From NCBI RefSeq assembly GCF_001936615.1, contig NZ_MLBF01000037.1:1-46882 (forward strand): 46,882 nt of DNA. Reading direction: 5' to 3'. Shown here piece by piece: positions 24,011-32,870 of this stretch; the stretch's first letter is position 1, and each line of letters opens with the position of its first letter. Source of the stretch: Desulfosporosinus metallidurans. Its GTDB lineage: Bacteria > Bacillota > Desulfitobacteriia > Desulfitobacteriales > Desulfitobacteriaceae. A program made the position numbers and the translations under genes. A model generated the notes under the pieces. It was not told where the DNA came from. It saw nothing but the letters and a program-made list of their open reading frames with translations, and ran no database searches.

Positions 24011-24769
24011 CGAATGTTTGCTTTTCCAGCTTGAGTATAGGAACTCCGATATCACTTTGGCACTATTCATAGCTAGTATTGCATGTCTAACGCTTGGTTT
24101 ATAGTACTTCGCATTTGATCTTCCGTGTGCATCGCTCATTCTATTTCTAAGGCTAGCAAGTCCATTAATTATTGAAACCATTCCAGACAGAATTTGTTTG
24201 AAGCATTCTTCCTCATAAAGACTCGGGTCTGTTTTAAGAACTTTGTTGACTTCTTTGTAAATCTTAATGAGATTACCATCACAGTCACTCGAAACGTTGT
24301 TTTCCTCCAAGATAAACAGGCAAACACTTTCAACCAGTGTTCTAGCATTGGTTATTGCACCATCGTAGTCACTGTTATCAATTTTCACTTCACACTTTTG
24401 CATTTGTTCTTTTATGTAATCAAAGCCTAGTTCCTTAAGTCCCTTACAGTCGATATGGTGCATCGGTTCAAGATCAAAATCAACGAAGAATCGCAATGAC
24501 CTAATCTCTGGGGAATTATCTTTAGGTGGGTACACTAACATTACCGCATTTAATAAGGTTTTCTGTTCGTCATCACTAATCTTTACAAGTTTTTCGTAGT
24601 CTTCAATTGGTGAAAAAATATCAAACGAACTGATAGTCGAGTAAGAGTAACTGCCGTAAGTAGAAGACTCATCAACTACCGAGTGAGAGTTTTGGAGTTG
24701 GTCAGCTAAGTCAGCCCTTTCCCGTCGAATAAGAATTTTACATACTTTCTCGATACCTGGGTCTATCAT
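24008..24769 (-). CDS. Abortive-infection-type protein (Abi_C-like C-terminus)
   Basis: This is a 253-residue soluble protein. The C-terminal part matches my memory of the Abi_C domain: DGAITNARTLVESVCLFIL, then LASLRNRMSDAHGR and PSVRHAILAMNSAKVISEFL. The RN...DAHG pattern also recalls HEPN-type nucleases, suggesting RNA cleavage in infected cells. That biochemical role is inferred. The N-terminal half is variable, with a Ser/Tyr-rich STYGSYSYSTISS stretch. GGGGTGAGAG precedes ATG 24769. It lies between the RES gene and the type III mod gene on the same strand, fitting a defence island. Confidence 0.75.
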   Translation of the reverse strand: MIDPGIEKVCKILIRRERADLADQLQNSHSVVDESSTYGSYSYSTISSFDIFSPIEDYEKLVKISDDEQKTLLNAVMLVYPPKDNSPEIRSLRFFVDFDLEPMHHIDCKGLKELGFDYIKEQMQKCEVKIDNSDYDGAITNARTLVESVCLFILEENNVSSDCDGNLIKIYKEVNKVLKTDPSLYEEECFKQILSGMVSIINGLASLRNRMSDAHGRSNAKYYKPSVRHAILAMNSAKVISEFLYSSWKSKHS

Positions 24770-24884
24770 TCTCTCACCCCTTATAGATACTATAAAGAAA
24801 AACGCAAGTTATCTGTTATCCCCCATAGGTCCCTACTTGCTACGGGGTTTACGAGGCGACACAACCACACTCTCTGACTTTCTA

Positions 24885-24926
24885 CAGTTTTCGTTTAAAT
24901 TCCTTCCAAAACATCTTCGAAAACTG
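24885..24926. repeat. 9-bp inverted repeat in the RES-Abi gap
   Basis: CAGTTTTCG (24885-24893) and CGAAAACTG (24918-24926) are perfectly complementary around a 24-base loop. The 268-base gap 24770-25037 otherwise shows no gene I can support on either strand. It may hold a promoter for the Abi-type gene. Confidence 0.3.
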
Positions 24927-25037
24927 CTGTTTATTTTCTGTGGGAAACTAAAACCAGCGCGTTCCATTGACGTTCTGGCAGTCACCAATTTTGACTATAC
25001 ACTCCGCCTATTCCAAAACGGCCTAACTACGAATTGT

Positions 25038-26048
25038 CTAAAACGGAAAACATGGCTCTGTAAATTCAACATTATAATTGAAACTAGGTTTGTGAACAAG
25101 TATCATGGGATCACCAACTGGCTTAATAAGTGTTGTTGTTACATCAAATATAATCGCATTATCTCCTGAATATCTAGTTGAAGAGTACGATATTCCATTA
25201 TAGCCTGCCAACCGTGCACAATCTGCTATAAAGCGTGTAACAAAATACTCTGGTTTCCAATTGCTTTTTCTATCTTGAACTTTTTGGTCCAACAAACGTC
25301 TAGATAATAATGCTACTAATATTTCACTTTCTGTCATTCCGATTCTATTCCAATCACTTCGTAGATCGAGAATTTTAGTAATGCCACCAATTTCATATTC
25401 CTGAATCCAGACTAGACCAGGTTTAAAATATTCCTCAAGAACTTCACCTATAGCAGTCTCCCTATAATCGGCAATATACAGAACGCTTTGACCAGTATGG
25501 TGATATCGCCCATCTCTAGCCCTTCCTATAGGAGGCGCTTGCATATCCTTACTTTCATAAACTTCAGAGGATGAAGCTGTTCTCCCTCGATACCATTTTC
25601 CACTTAGAGACAAAGAAGGTACATTGCCTCTTAAGATTTCTTTATATATCTTCCTTCCTAATGCAGTAGTAAGTGCAAGTGAAGGATATTTATCCAAGTG
25701 TGACTGAAGCTCATCTATCTTACGTCCATATTTCCTTTCTGCGAGTCTACTTTTTTCTTGCGTTTCTAAATCAAAGTGATCCGCTTTGCCGACTATATCG
25801 TACCGTTCGAAGTTTGATGCTCCGCAATTATCACAGGTGATATGATTAGCGATATCGCCCCTAAATCTCTCAGGAACATCAAGTTCATCAAAAATCTCCT
25901 CAAGTGTGGTTTCCTCTCCTAGTATCCATATGTATTCACCGCCATCGTAAGGTTGGCAGGTCGGGCAATAACTTACTTCTTTTTGAACTTGTTGAAAATA
26001 TCTCTGGGCAATCTTATTAAGTGTAGGTAAAAAATCATCTGGATCCAC
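25038..26048 (-). CDS. RES-domain protein, predicted NAD+-degrading toxin
   Basis: This 336-residue protein has GTG 26048 preceded by AGAGAGG. The N-terminal part (1-110) has two CxxC pairs, CPTC at 28-31 and CDNC at 72-75, a likely zinc ribbon. The C-terminal half is a RES domain: KWYRGR with Arg154, then GRARDGRYHHTGQSVLYIADYRETAIGEV with Tyr191 and Glu197/202, and a NAIIFDV end. RES toxins such as MbcT deplete NAD+ by phosphorolysis or hydrolysis. No Xre-type antitoxin gene is next to it, unlike in the classical pairs. The zinc-bearing form and defence setting suggest an abortive-infection effector. That use is inferred. Confidence 0.8.
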   Translation of the reverse strand: MDPDDFLPTLNKIAQRYFQQVQKEVSYCPTCQPYDGGEYIWILGEETTLEEIFDELDVPERFRGDIANHITCDNCGASNFERYDIVGKADHFDLETQEKSRLAERKYGRKIDELQSHLDKYPSLALTTALGRKIYKEILRGNVPSLSLSGKWYRGRTASSSEVYESKDMQAPPIGRARDGRYHHTGQSVLYIADYRETAIGEVLEEYFKPGLVWIQEYEIGGITKILDLRSDWNRIGMTESEILVALLSRRLLDQKVQDRKSNWKPEYFVTRFIADCARLAGYNGISYSSTRYSGDNAIIFDVTTTLIKPVGDPMILVHKPSFNYNVEFTEPCFPF

Positions 26049-26221
26049 TTATAACATCCTCTCTCTGTTAATAACAAATTAGCGATTCATTTCACCTAAA
26101 TAGTTGCAAACACCTCTAAAGCGGCGATATCACCGAACCAGTATTGTAATATTTTACATCAAATCAATCTGGCAAATAATTCAGATGACCCCTTCCAATC
26201 TCCCCACCAACATGTTTTAGC

Positions 26222-26301
26222 AAGACATCACCCCGACGGGGTTCGCCGTGATGGAGGAGCCGTGTCATAATGCACGGTTCGAAGGCGAGAGTCGAACCTA
26301 G
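26222..26301 (+). repeat. Structured dispersed repeat, copy H (most intron-like)
   Basis: A stem CATCACCCCGACGGGG-TTCGCCGTGATG is followed two bases later by GGAGCCGTG-TCATAATG-CACGGTTCG. Group II introns have a domain V beginning GAGCCGTA and ending ACGGTTC just after domain IV. This copy has that order with a shortened distal stem. The 289-base gap 26049-26337 has no gene. Confidence 0.6.
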
Positions 26302-26337
26302 AAGTAAGATAGTAAACGCTGCCAAAATTCATCCTAA

Positions 26338-27405
26338 TTAATATCGTCTGATATTAGCAATCTCGATCAGCCTACTGAATATGTCCTCCCAATTGCTGCT
26401 AAGGTTTAAGGTTTTGACCAGAATAATTTTTCCACTAATAAGATATTCTAAATCTAGTTCTTCTCCATTTGTCGGATACAACAACATTCCTGTAATTGCT
26501 CCATGAAAATCGCTGCTGTTTATATATGTATAAATTTGATACAAGTTGCTTGAAATCAGCTTATTTGTTTCACTGTAGTTTCTCTTTCCAAAGGCAGAGC
26601 GATAAAACTTTGTGTCAATAATTAGTTGTGTTTGATTAATATTGTCTTCAAGAACAATATCCGTTCGCATTTCAGGTAGATATTCCAAGCCAATGTGATT
26701 GTACTCGCTACTTATACTCCATGAAATTTTGGGCGAATGAACCGTAAAATCCCTACGGGGCAAATGCTTCTTATAAAAATTCAAGACAAATTTTTCATAG
26801 AGGATCGCCATCTGTTCGTTCCGAATAAAATCTGCAAACCGCACGGCATTGCCCTTTTCGTTCGTTATCAGTCCGTAATAAAGCAGTTCGCAAATATTCA
26901 TTAACATTTTGTAATGGATGTTGTTGCGATTGTATTTAAGAAACGAAAATGAATTATTTGTCAGCCTTATCTCATCAATATCTGAGAAGTGATACCTTGT
27001 TTTAATAAGCTCATTCTTCAATACTCTGTCAAGTTGAGGGTATTTTATCAAAGTACTGAGGGTTGTCTTAAGTATCTGATTGAATGGTACATTATTGGTA
27101 AATTCATCAAAGTCACAAATCACTTTCCTACGTTTTAACGATTGGCGTTTAATTGTTTTCCCCACATCAATTTTACCTCTAACTAGTGATAACTCCTCAC
27201 AATATTCCTTATACTCTCGATGGAAGCCACGTTTACGCAAATTATTGATTCCACTAACCATTACCTTTGCCAGTAAATTGTAGATATTATCAAACTCTTC
27301 AATTCCAGTAATTTGGTCATCTGCTTGCTGCAACGTATTCCATGCGTAGCAAAGCATGTAATAAATGTTCTTGATCGGTATTTTGGGACTTTCAGTCATG
27401 TCCAT
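26338..27405 (-). CDS. mcrC: McrC-type partner of McrB restriction enzyme
   Basis: This 355-residue protein begins PKIPIKNIYYMLCYAWN, the typical start of McrC-family (LlaJI/5-methylcytosine restriction) subunits. It continues with SLVRGKIDVGKTI. In the C-terminal half, LEYLPEMRTDIVLEDN...LIIDTKFYRSAFGKRNYSE shows the PD-(D/E)xK nuclease core: D in RTDIV, DTKFY as D-x-K. ATG 27405 overlaps the mcrB stop as TGATG, so the two subunits are coupled. A GTG one codon upstream is possible. McrC binds the McrB ring, stimulates its GTPase and cuts modified DNA. The gene looks complete. Confidence 0.9.
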   Translation of the reverse strand: MDMTESPKIPIKNIYYMLCYAWNTLQQADDQITGIEEFDNIYNLLAKVMVSGINNLRKRGFHREYKEYCEELSLVRGKIDVGKTIKRQSLKRRKVICDFDEFTNNVPFNQILKTTLSTLIKYPQLDRVLKNELIKTRYHFSDIDEIRLTNNSFSFLKYNRNNIHYKMLMNICELLYYGLITNEKGNAVRFADFIRNEQMAILYEKFVLNFYKKHLPRRDFTVHSPKISWSISSEYNHIGLEYLPEMRTDIVLEDNINQTQLIIDTKFYRSAFGKRNYSETNKLISSNLYQIYTYINSSDFHGAITGMLLYPTNGEELDLEYLISGKIILVKTLNLSSNWEDIFSRLIEIANIRRY

Positions 27406-29429
27406 CACCTAAGCAACTCATCTATGGAACTTTTTGCCGTTTCGATGTCGTCAAACCAGTACTCTTCTAACAATGGAGCAATTTCATATCTAATAATTGT
27501 TTCGTACCAACCGCTATTGATATTTTCACAATCGCAGAAATAACTATGCCCGATACGAAAACCACTACCTAAATTCGGATCAGTCTCAATTTTATTGTTT
27601 AAGTAATTGAGCTTTGTAATAATTTTTTTAGTTAAGACGGCATCAACATCTTTATCCAGCAAATATTGTTCGAACATTTTCACTCCAAAAGCGGGCTCAA
27701 GTTCGAAAAAGCTAAAGCGTCTACGCAGAGCATAATCAATCATAGCAAGACTACGGTCGGCTGTATTCATCATCCCAATAATAAACACATTGTCAGGCAC
27801 GCAAAACTCTAAATCCGAATAAGTCAGCACTATTTTCTCGCTGCGCTTATCCGCTTCTATGAGCATAAGGAGTTCACCGAAAATTTTGCTTAAGTTACCC
27901 CTGTTTATTTCATCAATGATAAAGAAATAGGGCTTATTCGGATTGGTTTCAGCGTGTTTGCAAAATTTGTAGAAAACGCCAAACTTTAAAGAAAAACCGT
28001 TGTCATCTGGTCGGTATCCCATAACAAAATCTTCATAGGAATAGCTTTGATGAAACTGGACGACTTTGACTCGTTCTTCATCTTTCACACCCATGATCGA
28101 GTATGCAAGACGTTTGGCCGCAAAGGTTTTCCCCACACCAGGTGCACCTTGCAATATGATATTTTTCTTTCGTTGGAGAAGTACTAATAGGGTATCATAT
28201 TGGTCATCTCTGATAAATACGTCTGATAAAAAGTCTTGTTTGGAATAGAGTTCATATATCGCTTCAGCTACATCAGCAGTTTCATCTTTGGAAGGTTCAG
28301 ACTCGTTTACAATCTTCTCAAGACTTTCACAAAACTCTTCAAAGTCTGTAATATCCGTCAGGGTTTTTATGGCAAATTTTTCAGATAATTCCCATCTTCC
28401 TGTTTTAAGCCATTTGACATGACGCACATGCTTGTATTCTTCTGTGTTATCATCATACTCGTAATCCGAAATAACTTCTCCAATTCCAAGCAAAGTTTTC
28501 ATACCAACCTTCGCATAGATCTTATCACCAATTTGGATTTCATTGCAGAATTGCCATAATGCAAGGCCACTGTTCCTATGATTACTTTGTGTTCCGTATG
28601 CAATCTTGAGTTGTTCCTTCATTTCATCTTTAGTATTAAACTTCTTTAAATCACTGACTTTCCCCCACCCGATTGCCATAATACCCTTCTCTATAAACTC
28701 ATCCCACATATAGGCATCTTCTCCTGGAGCAAATGCCCAAGTTTTCTGATGGTCAATTATCAACGTATTTTCTTTTTTATCCGCTTCCCACAACTTTCGT
28801 ATTTTTTCCGAATGTAAAATTGCTGAATATACATAACCATCGTTCATAGGATTTTTAGATCTTATTCCAATTTCGTGCATACACTCAAATAAATCACCGT
28901 CTTTTCCCTGGAAAATGAAATCCAATATCTCTTCTTTTCTCTTATCTGAAAAAACAGATATAGTCTTATCCGGTTCTAGTAGATATCTAATTGCATTTTT
29001 TACACCATCGGGTAATTCATCAAGATTAATATCTCTTTTTAACTTCAAAAAAGATTGCAGCCAAATATTTTGTCTAACAGAAGTATGCGCCATTGTCCGT
29101 TTGTCATCGTATTCATTGAATTTATTTTTCATCGCTGCGCTTTTATCAATATAGCTTACTAACTCTCCAATTATTTTCAGGACTTTATATTCTTGCAAAT
29201 TAAGTTGAGATTTCTCAAGTAATTTTTCAAATGAAAATGGTTTTTCATTTGATTGTGCAATCAAATTATCCAAGATAGTATCTTCAACAACAAGTTGCTT
29301 GAACTCATTGTACTTATCGAGTGCTTTTTGAAAATAGTATTCCTCACTGTTTATGATTGATTTAATATTAGTGCTCTCTGCCGCTTCGCGGATTTCTTCT
29401 AGATAATCGTTAAAGAAAAAAAAGAACAT
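27405..29429 (-). CDS. mcrB: McrB-type AAA+ GTPase with EVE-like reader domain
   Basis: This is a 674-residue protein. Residues about 228-370 form an EVE-like domain, starting TWAFAPGEDAYMWDEFIEKGIMAIGWGKVSDL and including IGDKIYAKVGMKTLLGIGEV. EVE domains bind modified cytosines, replacing the usual McrB N-terminal reader. The AAA+ motor follows: Walker A GAPGVGKT at 428-435, FHQSYSYEDFVMGYRP, Walker B FFIIDEINRGNLSKIFGELLMLIE and the McrB signature MNTADRSLAMIDYALRRRFSFFE. The first 225 residues are helical, of unknown role. GGAGG precedes ATG 29429. The stop of a 38-codon ORF abuts the start. With McrC it restricts modified phage DNA. Confidence 0.9.
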   Translation of the reverse strand: MFFFFFNDYLEEIREAAESTNIKSIINSEEYYFQKALDKYNEFKQLVVEDTILDNLIAQSNEKPFSFEKLLEKSQLNLQEYKVLKIIGELVSYIDKSAAMKNKFNEYDDKRTMAHTSVRQNIWLQSFLKLKRDINLDELPDGVKNAIRYLLEPDKTISVFSDKRKEEILDFIFQGKDGDLFECMHEIGIRSKNPMNDGYVYSAILHSEKIRKLWEADKKENTLIIDHQKTWAFAPGEDAYMWDEFIEKGIMAIGWGKVSDLKKFNTKDEMKEQLKIAYGTQSNHRNSGLALWQFCNEIQIGDKIYAKVGMKTLLGIGEVISDYEYDDNTEEYKHVRHVKWLKTGRWELSEKFAIKTLTDITDFEEFCESLEKIVNESEPSKDETADVAEAIYELYSKQDFLSDVFIRDDQYDTLLVLLQRKKNIILQGAPGVGKTFAAKRLAYSIMGVKDEERVKVVQFHQSYSYEDFVMGYRPDDNGFSLKFGVFYKFCKHAETNPNKPYFFIIDEINRGNLSKIFGELLMLIEADKRSEKIVLTYSDLEFCVPDNVFIIGMMNTADRSLAMIDYALRRRFSFFELEPAFGVKMFEQYLLDKDVDAVLTKKIITKLNYLNNKIETDPNLGSGFRIGHSYFCDCENINSGWYETIIRYEIAPLLEEYWFDDIETAKSSIDELLR

Positions 29430-29546
29430 TTAAAAGCCTCCGTTTACGTAAATTTTTTTAATTACTGCATTCAACAAATTACGGTCATTGGAATTTTCTA
29501 ACTTCCCCAATAATTCGCCTCTACACAAAACTTCCACCTCTTTCAT
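29430..29546 (-). CDS. 38-codon ORF abutting mcrB
   Basis: ATG 29546 has a good AGAAGGA site five bases away, and the frame ends in TAA at 29432-29430, directly touching the mcrB ATG. The peptide MKEVEVLCRGELLGKLENSN...NAVIKKIYVNGGF is charged and short, without a membrane segment. The exact stop/start contact suggests coupling of mcrB translation to this ORF. It may be a leader or a small protein of the system. It could also be a worn end of a recombinase (the NAVIKKIYVNG end faintly recalls that). The mcrB ribosome site lies inside its last codons. Confidence 0.5.
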   Translation of the reverse strand: MKEVEVLCRGELLGKLENSNDRNLLNAVIKKIYVNGGF

Positions 29547-29589
29547 CGTTATCCTTCTAAGATCGCGGAAGTAATCTAGTTAAAAACAA

Positions 29590-29666
29590 AAATGACCAGA
29601 CCATATCAGAACGATCCGACCGTTCATGAAAGAGACCTATTCTCTGACACCTTTTGGGACATGCCA
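29590..29666 (+). repeat. Imperfect 75-base repeat, copy 1
   Basis: ATGACCAGACCATATCAGAACGATCCGACC and CCTTTTGGGACATGCCA have a second, clearer version at 31110-31177. Both lie in gene-free gaps. The rest of the 276-base gap 29547-29822 shows no gene. Confidence 0.4.
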
Positions 29667-29822
29667 ACTGCCACCTAAACGGAAATTAGCCACGGTAATA
29701 GCAATATTATATAATGAACCTGTTTCAGTTTAAGAGCACTTACCTTTAACCTGACTCACCAAACCGTGCATACGTGTTCTCCTGGTCGTATACATAAACA
29801 TTCTTCATTTCAAATCACTTGA

Positions 29823-30365
29823 TTAGTGAAACTTTCTATTCGTTATTCGTCCAATCGACTTACAAAACAACTCCCATTCCAGCGGGAACATATTGTCGCC
29901 ATACTTTTTAATAGTTCTCTCGACTGTGAAAATCTCAACGCTCCAATGAGTGCCATCACACACACCAACCTCTGTATAATTGGCTTTCCAGTTCAGCAGA
30001 TTGACCATCTTTAATTTCTCTATAAAAGCTTGTGATGTAGAAACCTGTATTGACCTCTTGCTAGTTTTCTGTGTCTCGCCTTCATTGAAGCTCCAAGTGG
30101 TCTGAAGATTATCGAAATCAACTGTCACGTCATAATAGCCACCGAAGTATCCGCCAACTGATGCTTTGATGATCTTTATTTTTCCGTAAGCCTCGTCCAT
30201 AGCTTGCTTTCTATTCCATTCATGTCCACAGTCGTTACAGGAGTAATCTGGATTCATTTTTCCGGCTTCAGCCTCTCTGGAACGCTCATAGCCTGGCATA
30301 CCGCAGTCTATTTTTACTGAATTCTTTGACCCGCATTTAGTGCACTTCTTGTATATTATTGCCAC
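29823..30365 (-). CDS. Zinc-ribbon protein of unknown function
   Basis: This 180-residue protein has an N-terminal zinc ribbon: CTKCGSKNSVKIDCG near residues 9-23 and CNDCGHEWNRKQ near 43-54. The rest is a beta-rich domain with GGYFGGYYDVTVDFDN. The start is set at GTG 30365, which has AGAGGTG upstream. A GTG three codons earlier sits on top of that site. It follows the 122-residue gene by 14 bases, so the two form an operon. A zinc ribbon of this kind often binds nucleic acid, but no function is known to me. It lies upstream of mcrBC on the same strand. Confidence 0.65.
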   Translation of the reverse strand: MAIIYKKCTKCGSKNSVKIDCGMPGYERSREAEAGKMNPDYSCNDCGHEWNRKQAMDEAYGKIKIIKASVGGYFGGYYDVTVDFDNLQTTWSFNEGETQKTSKRSIQVSTSQAFIEKLKMVNLLNWKANYTEVGVCDGTHWSVEIFTVERTIKKYGDNMFPLEWELFCKSIGRITNRKFH

Positions 30366-30379
30366 ACCTAACACCTCTT

Positions 30380-30748
30380 TTACAGTCCTCTGAGTATGCT
30401 GGATACATCCTTCAAATCTTTTATTTCTATTTCTCTCATCTCTTCGAATGGACTATAGCCGTTCCACTGACCAGAATAGGGATAATACCATGGAAATGAG
30501 GTTATCGAACGTAAATCCTTTGATACAAGATAGCAAAGAGAATTAGTATCGATCCCGATATCTACAGAATCATTTTCTTTTGGTTCCCAATTTTTCTTGC
30601 TTATTTCTATTTGGACGAGAGATAAATGTGGAAATACATTTATCTCTGCTTCTTCAAATGTGCATTCAACCCAATACGAATCTATATCCTCATCCGCTTG
30701 TTGCTTTCTCGGAAAGTTACAGCATGGCCAGTATAATTTGATTTTCAA
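30380..30748 (-). CDS. Soluble protein of unknown function
   Basis: This 122-residue protein starts KIKLYWPCCNFPRKQQ, with an adjacent Cys pair. It has a beta-rich middle (INVFPHLSLVQIEISKKNW, DSVDIGIDTNSLCYLVS) and ends in a charged helix, FEEMREIEIKDLKDVSSILRGL. No signal peptide. It is the first gene of a pair with the zinc-ribbon gene 14 bases downstream. I do not recognise the family. It resembles small immunity-type proteins in size and composition only. Confidence 0.6.
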   Translation of the reverse strand: MKIKLYWPCCNFPRKQQADEDIDSYWVECTFEEAEINVFPHLSLVQIEISKKNWEPKENDSVDIGIDTNSLCYLVSKDLRSITSFPWYYPYSGQWNGYSPFEEMREIEIKDLKDVSSILRGL

Positions 30749-31534
30749 AATAGATCACCTCGCTCAATGATATCTGGGTTCTTTGAAATTTCAATTTGAC
30801 ACTGTTCTTAACTTTAAGGTTCCACATCTTTCCTGTTTGTCCTTCCAAGGTAATAGAATTAATCCAAAATATACAAATTAGGACGAATCATCGGGGATAC
30901 CGCTAGTTTGATCTACATACTTTTACTCCTTTTGACAATCCTCAATCAATGAACTCCAAATCTGCAGGAGACACAATCCAATGGACTTAGCCTTACTCCT
31001 CTTATCTTTATTCTAACTCGTCTATGGGACAAAAAAATGTTGACTCAATTCTGGTTCTTTAACTTCCTTCCGAGATAGCAAAATAATCCAAGAGTGGCAG
31101 ACAGAATCAAATAGGCCAGATCATATCAAAATGATCTGACCCTTCAAGTCTAGTTCATTGGCTCCCTTTTGACGCCAGAAAAAAACAATTCTGATGGAAT
31201 CATATCATATACAATATGTTCCGGCGCGCTTGCCATACCTCAAAAATGTCTAAACTAAGCCCTACAAACATGTTCCCAGACAGTAGCTAGTCCTAGTAAA
31301 TTGTTTAATAATATAACTCAGACTCCGAAACCACTATCTGCCTTTAGCTTGGTTTTCTGTTGAGACAATGATCTCGACGTGCCTATCAATAACCTATCGT
31401 TCTAATAGAAGCCCATGGACTTGGCCTTTATTAGGGATTAATTAGCCGCCTTATTCTATCCATCATAGGGGGATTAACCCTAATAAAGTTGAAAAACTCC
31501 TTGCTATTTAATACCACTACGTGACTATCTTCTA
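30749..31534. other. Gene-free decayed stretch with imperfect repeats
   Basis: 786 bases with no gene on either strand that I can support. It contains copy 2 of the imperfect repeat (31110-31177), whose CAGATCAT/ATGATCTG arms (31117-31124 and 31131-31138) form a perfect 8-bp hairpin. Two similar stretches, CCAATGGACTTAGCCTTA near 30980 and CCCATGGACTTGGCCTTTA near 31413, each precede a pyrimidine-rich run and TCTATGG or CATCATAGG. These may be worn copies of one small element. Confidence 0.4.
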
Positions 31535-32303
31535 TTACACAATCTGGTGCAGATAATTTATCTTTCCTTGTTTGTCCTTATCACCAGTACTAAACTGGCT
31601 TATATCAACCGATAGTCTATTGCCTCTTCTTTGAACGAAATGTTTCTGACGAGTTTCATATAATTCCTTCCAAATTACACGACCACGATCCTTATAATCA
31701 TCAAAAATACCAACCGGGAACCAATCGGGGATTGGCAATTTCGCTTCTCGGTAATAGTCTCTAAATATTTTTCGAGCGAGATAGAGATAATCATTCGGTT
31801 GATAAAAATCTTCGTTGTTATTAATAATTTGAGCCACTCTCCACGAAAAATCAGCAAAGAGTAATTCATCTGAGGCGCCCATGATTTGACTCAAATATTC
31901 TTCGGCTTCTTGCTTGCGTTTTGTATCGAAAGCATTATTTACCCCCAGATAGTAGATCCTTCGTTTAATCTGATGTGAAACATCAAATTGGGAAGCATTC
32001 GTTGTTCCTATTAAAACCGGATGTTTAGAATCATAGGAATTTGTTACCTCTTTTATAAATTGCTCCCCTTTGAATGCTAGTTTACTTGTGAAAAAGTCTC
32101 GTCCTATAAATAGGCATAAGGTTACTCGACTTAAAAAAATCTACTATCACATTCTTACCAGAAATGTGCTCATACGGCATATACTTAGATGGATTACCCA
32201 TTAAAATGCTGATATATTCAATTATGCAACATACTGTCCTAATTATAAGAACCTCACTTTCAATCTGGTAGTTGGTGTAAATAAAAAACGGCCGAAGTCT
32301 CAA
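31535..32303 (-). pseudogene. Frameshifted remnant of a P-loop/AAA-like ATPase
   Basis: Two frames join into one protein. From 32303, a start-less segment contains MGNPSKYMPYEHISGKNVIVDFF and is lost near 32105. The other frame takes over with FIGRDFFTSKLAFKGEQF and continues open to the stop at 31535. The second part has HPVLIGTTNASQFDVSHQIKRRIYYL, which looks like sensor 1 (GTTN) and an arginine finger (RR) of an AAA+ ATPase. It then continues to a PDWFPVGIFDDYKDRG end. The Walker motifs and the first part are missing. I cannot name the family. It may be a remnant of another defence gene. Confidence 0.55.
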
Positions 32304-32321
32304 CAGAGTAACCTCAGCCGT
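32288..32321 (-). terminator. Minus-strand intrinsic terminator
   Basis: ACGGC (32288-32292) pairs with GCCGT (32317-32321), with inner GAAGTCTC/GAGTAACCTC pairing that lengthens the stem. On the minus strand the stem is followed by TTTTTTATTT (32282 downward). It stands about 550 bases downstream of the zinc-finger gene at 32871, on the strand of the four-gene PIN cluster, and may end that transcript. Confidence 0.55.
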
Positions 32322-32549
32322 ATTTTATATTCCTATTCAATTGTGCACTCTATCTCTGATCCATCAAGTTAAGTAAGTTCCATCTTATTTCGGAGCTTTC
32401 TATTTTTCAAGATCTTGGCTCCTATTTGGACCTTATCCTAGATGAACAAATGCCAGACAACCATCTGGCAAATTACTTCTGTGTCCGACTTAGTCCATAT
32501 TCTCACGAGCAGGTTTGACCAAGACAGCCACCTCAGCGATGCCACGGCA

Positions 32550-32750
32550 TGGACTGGATGTACCATCGTCCCATGGTAGCGATACTGGTAACCTAAATAT
32601 ATACATACAAATATGTTAGGAAAGACGCTATCCCGGCGGGTTCGCCCAGATAGAATAGCAGTGTGCTTCAAGCACAGTTCAGTATACAAGGCCCTTAGCC
32701 TACGCGAGGCCTAACGTCCAAGAATAGCAAGTCGCAAAGATAGCCAACAG
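32550..32750 (+). repeat. Structured dispersed repeat, copy I (long form)
   Basis: The gap 32304-32870 (567 bases) has no gene. It contains the CATCGTCCCATGGTAG block seen in copy C, then the hairpin CTATCCCGGCGGGTTCGCCCAGATAG, then GTGTGCTTCAAGCACAGTTC. A displaced AAGTCGCAAAGATAGCCAAC block follows at about 32730-32750. A separate small hairpin, TGCCAGA/TCTGGCA, lies at 32451-32470. Confidence 0.55.
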
Positions 32751-32870
32751 AAAGTCATGTCCACATAAAATATACTGGACTACAAAAAAATACCTTGAAG
32801 TCAAAAGATCGTCGATGCATTGAGGCATTGAACGCTTATGGACATTCTGATCACCTCCTTAGTCGTTTGG

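Noticed and set aside
24837..25169. 110-codon plus-strand ORF between the RES and Abi-type genes
   Set aside because: Overlaps the end of the RES gene, has no ribosome site and no protein-like pattern.
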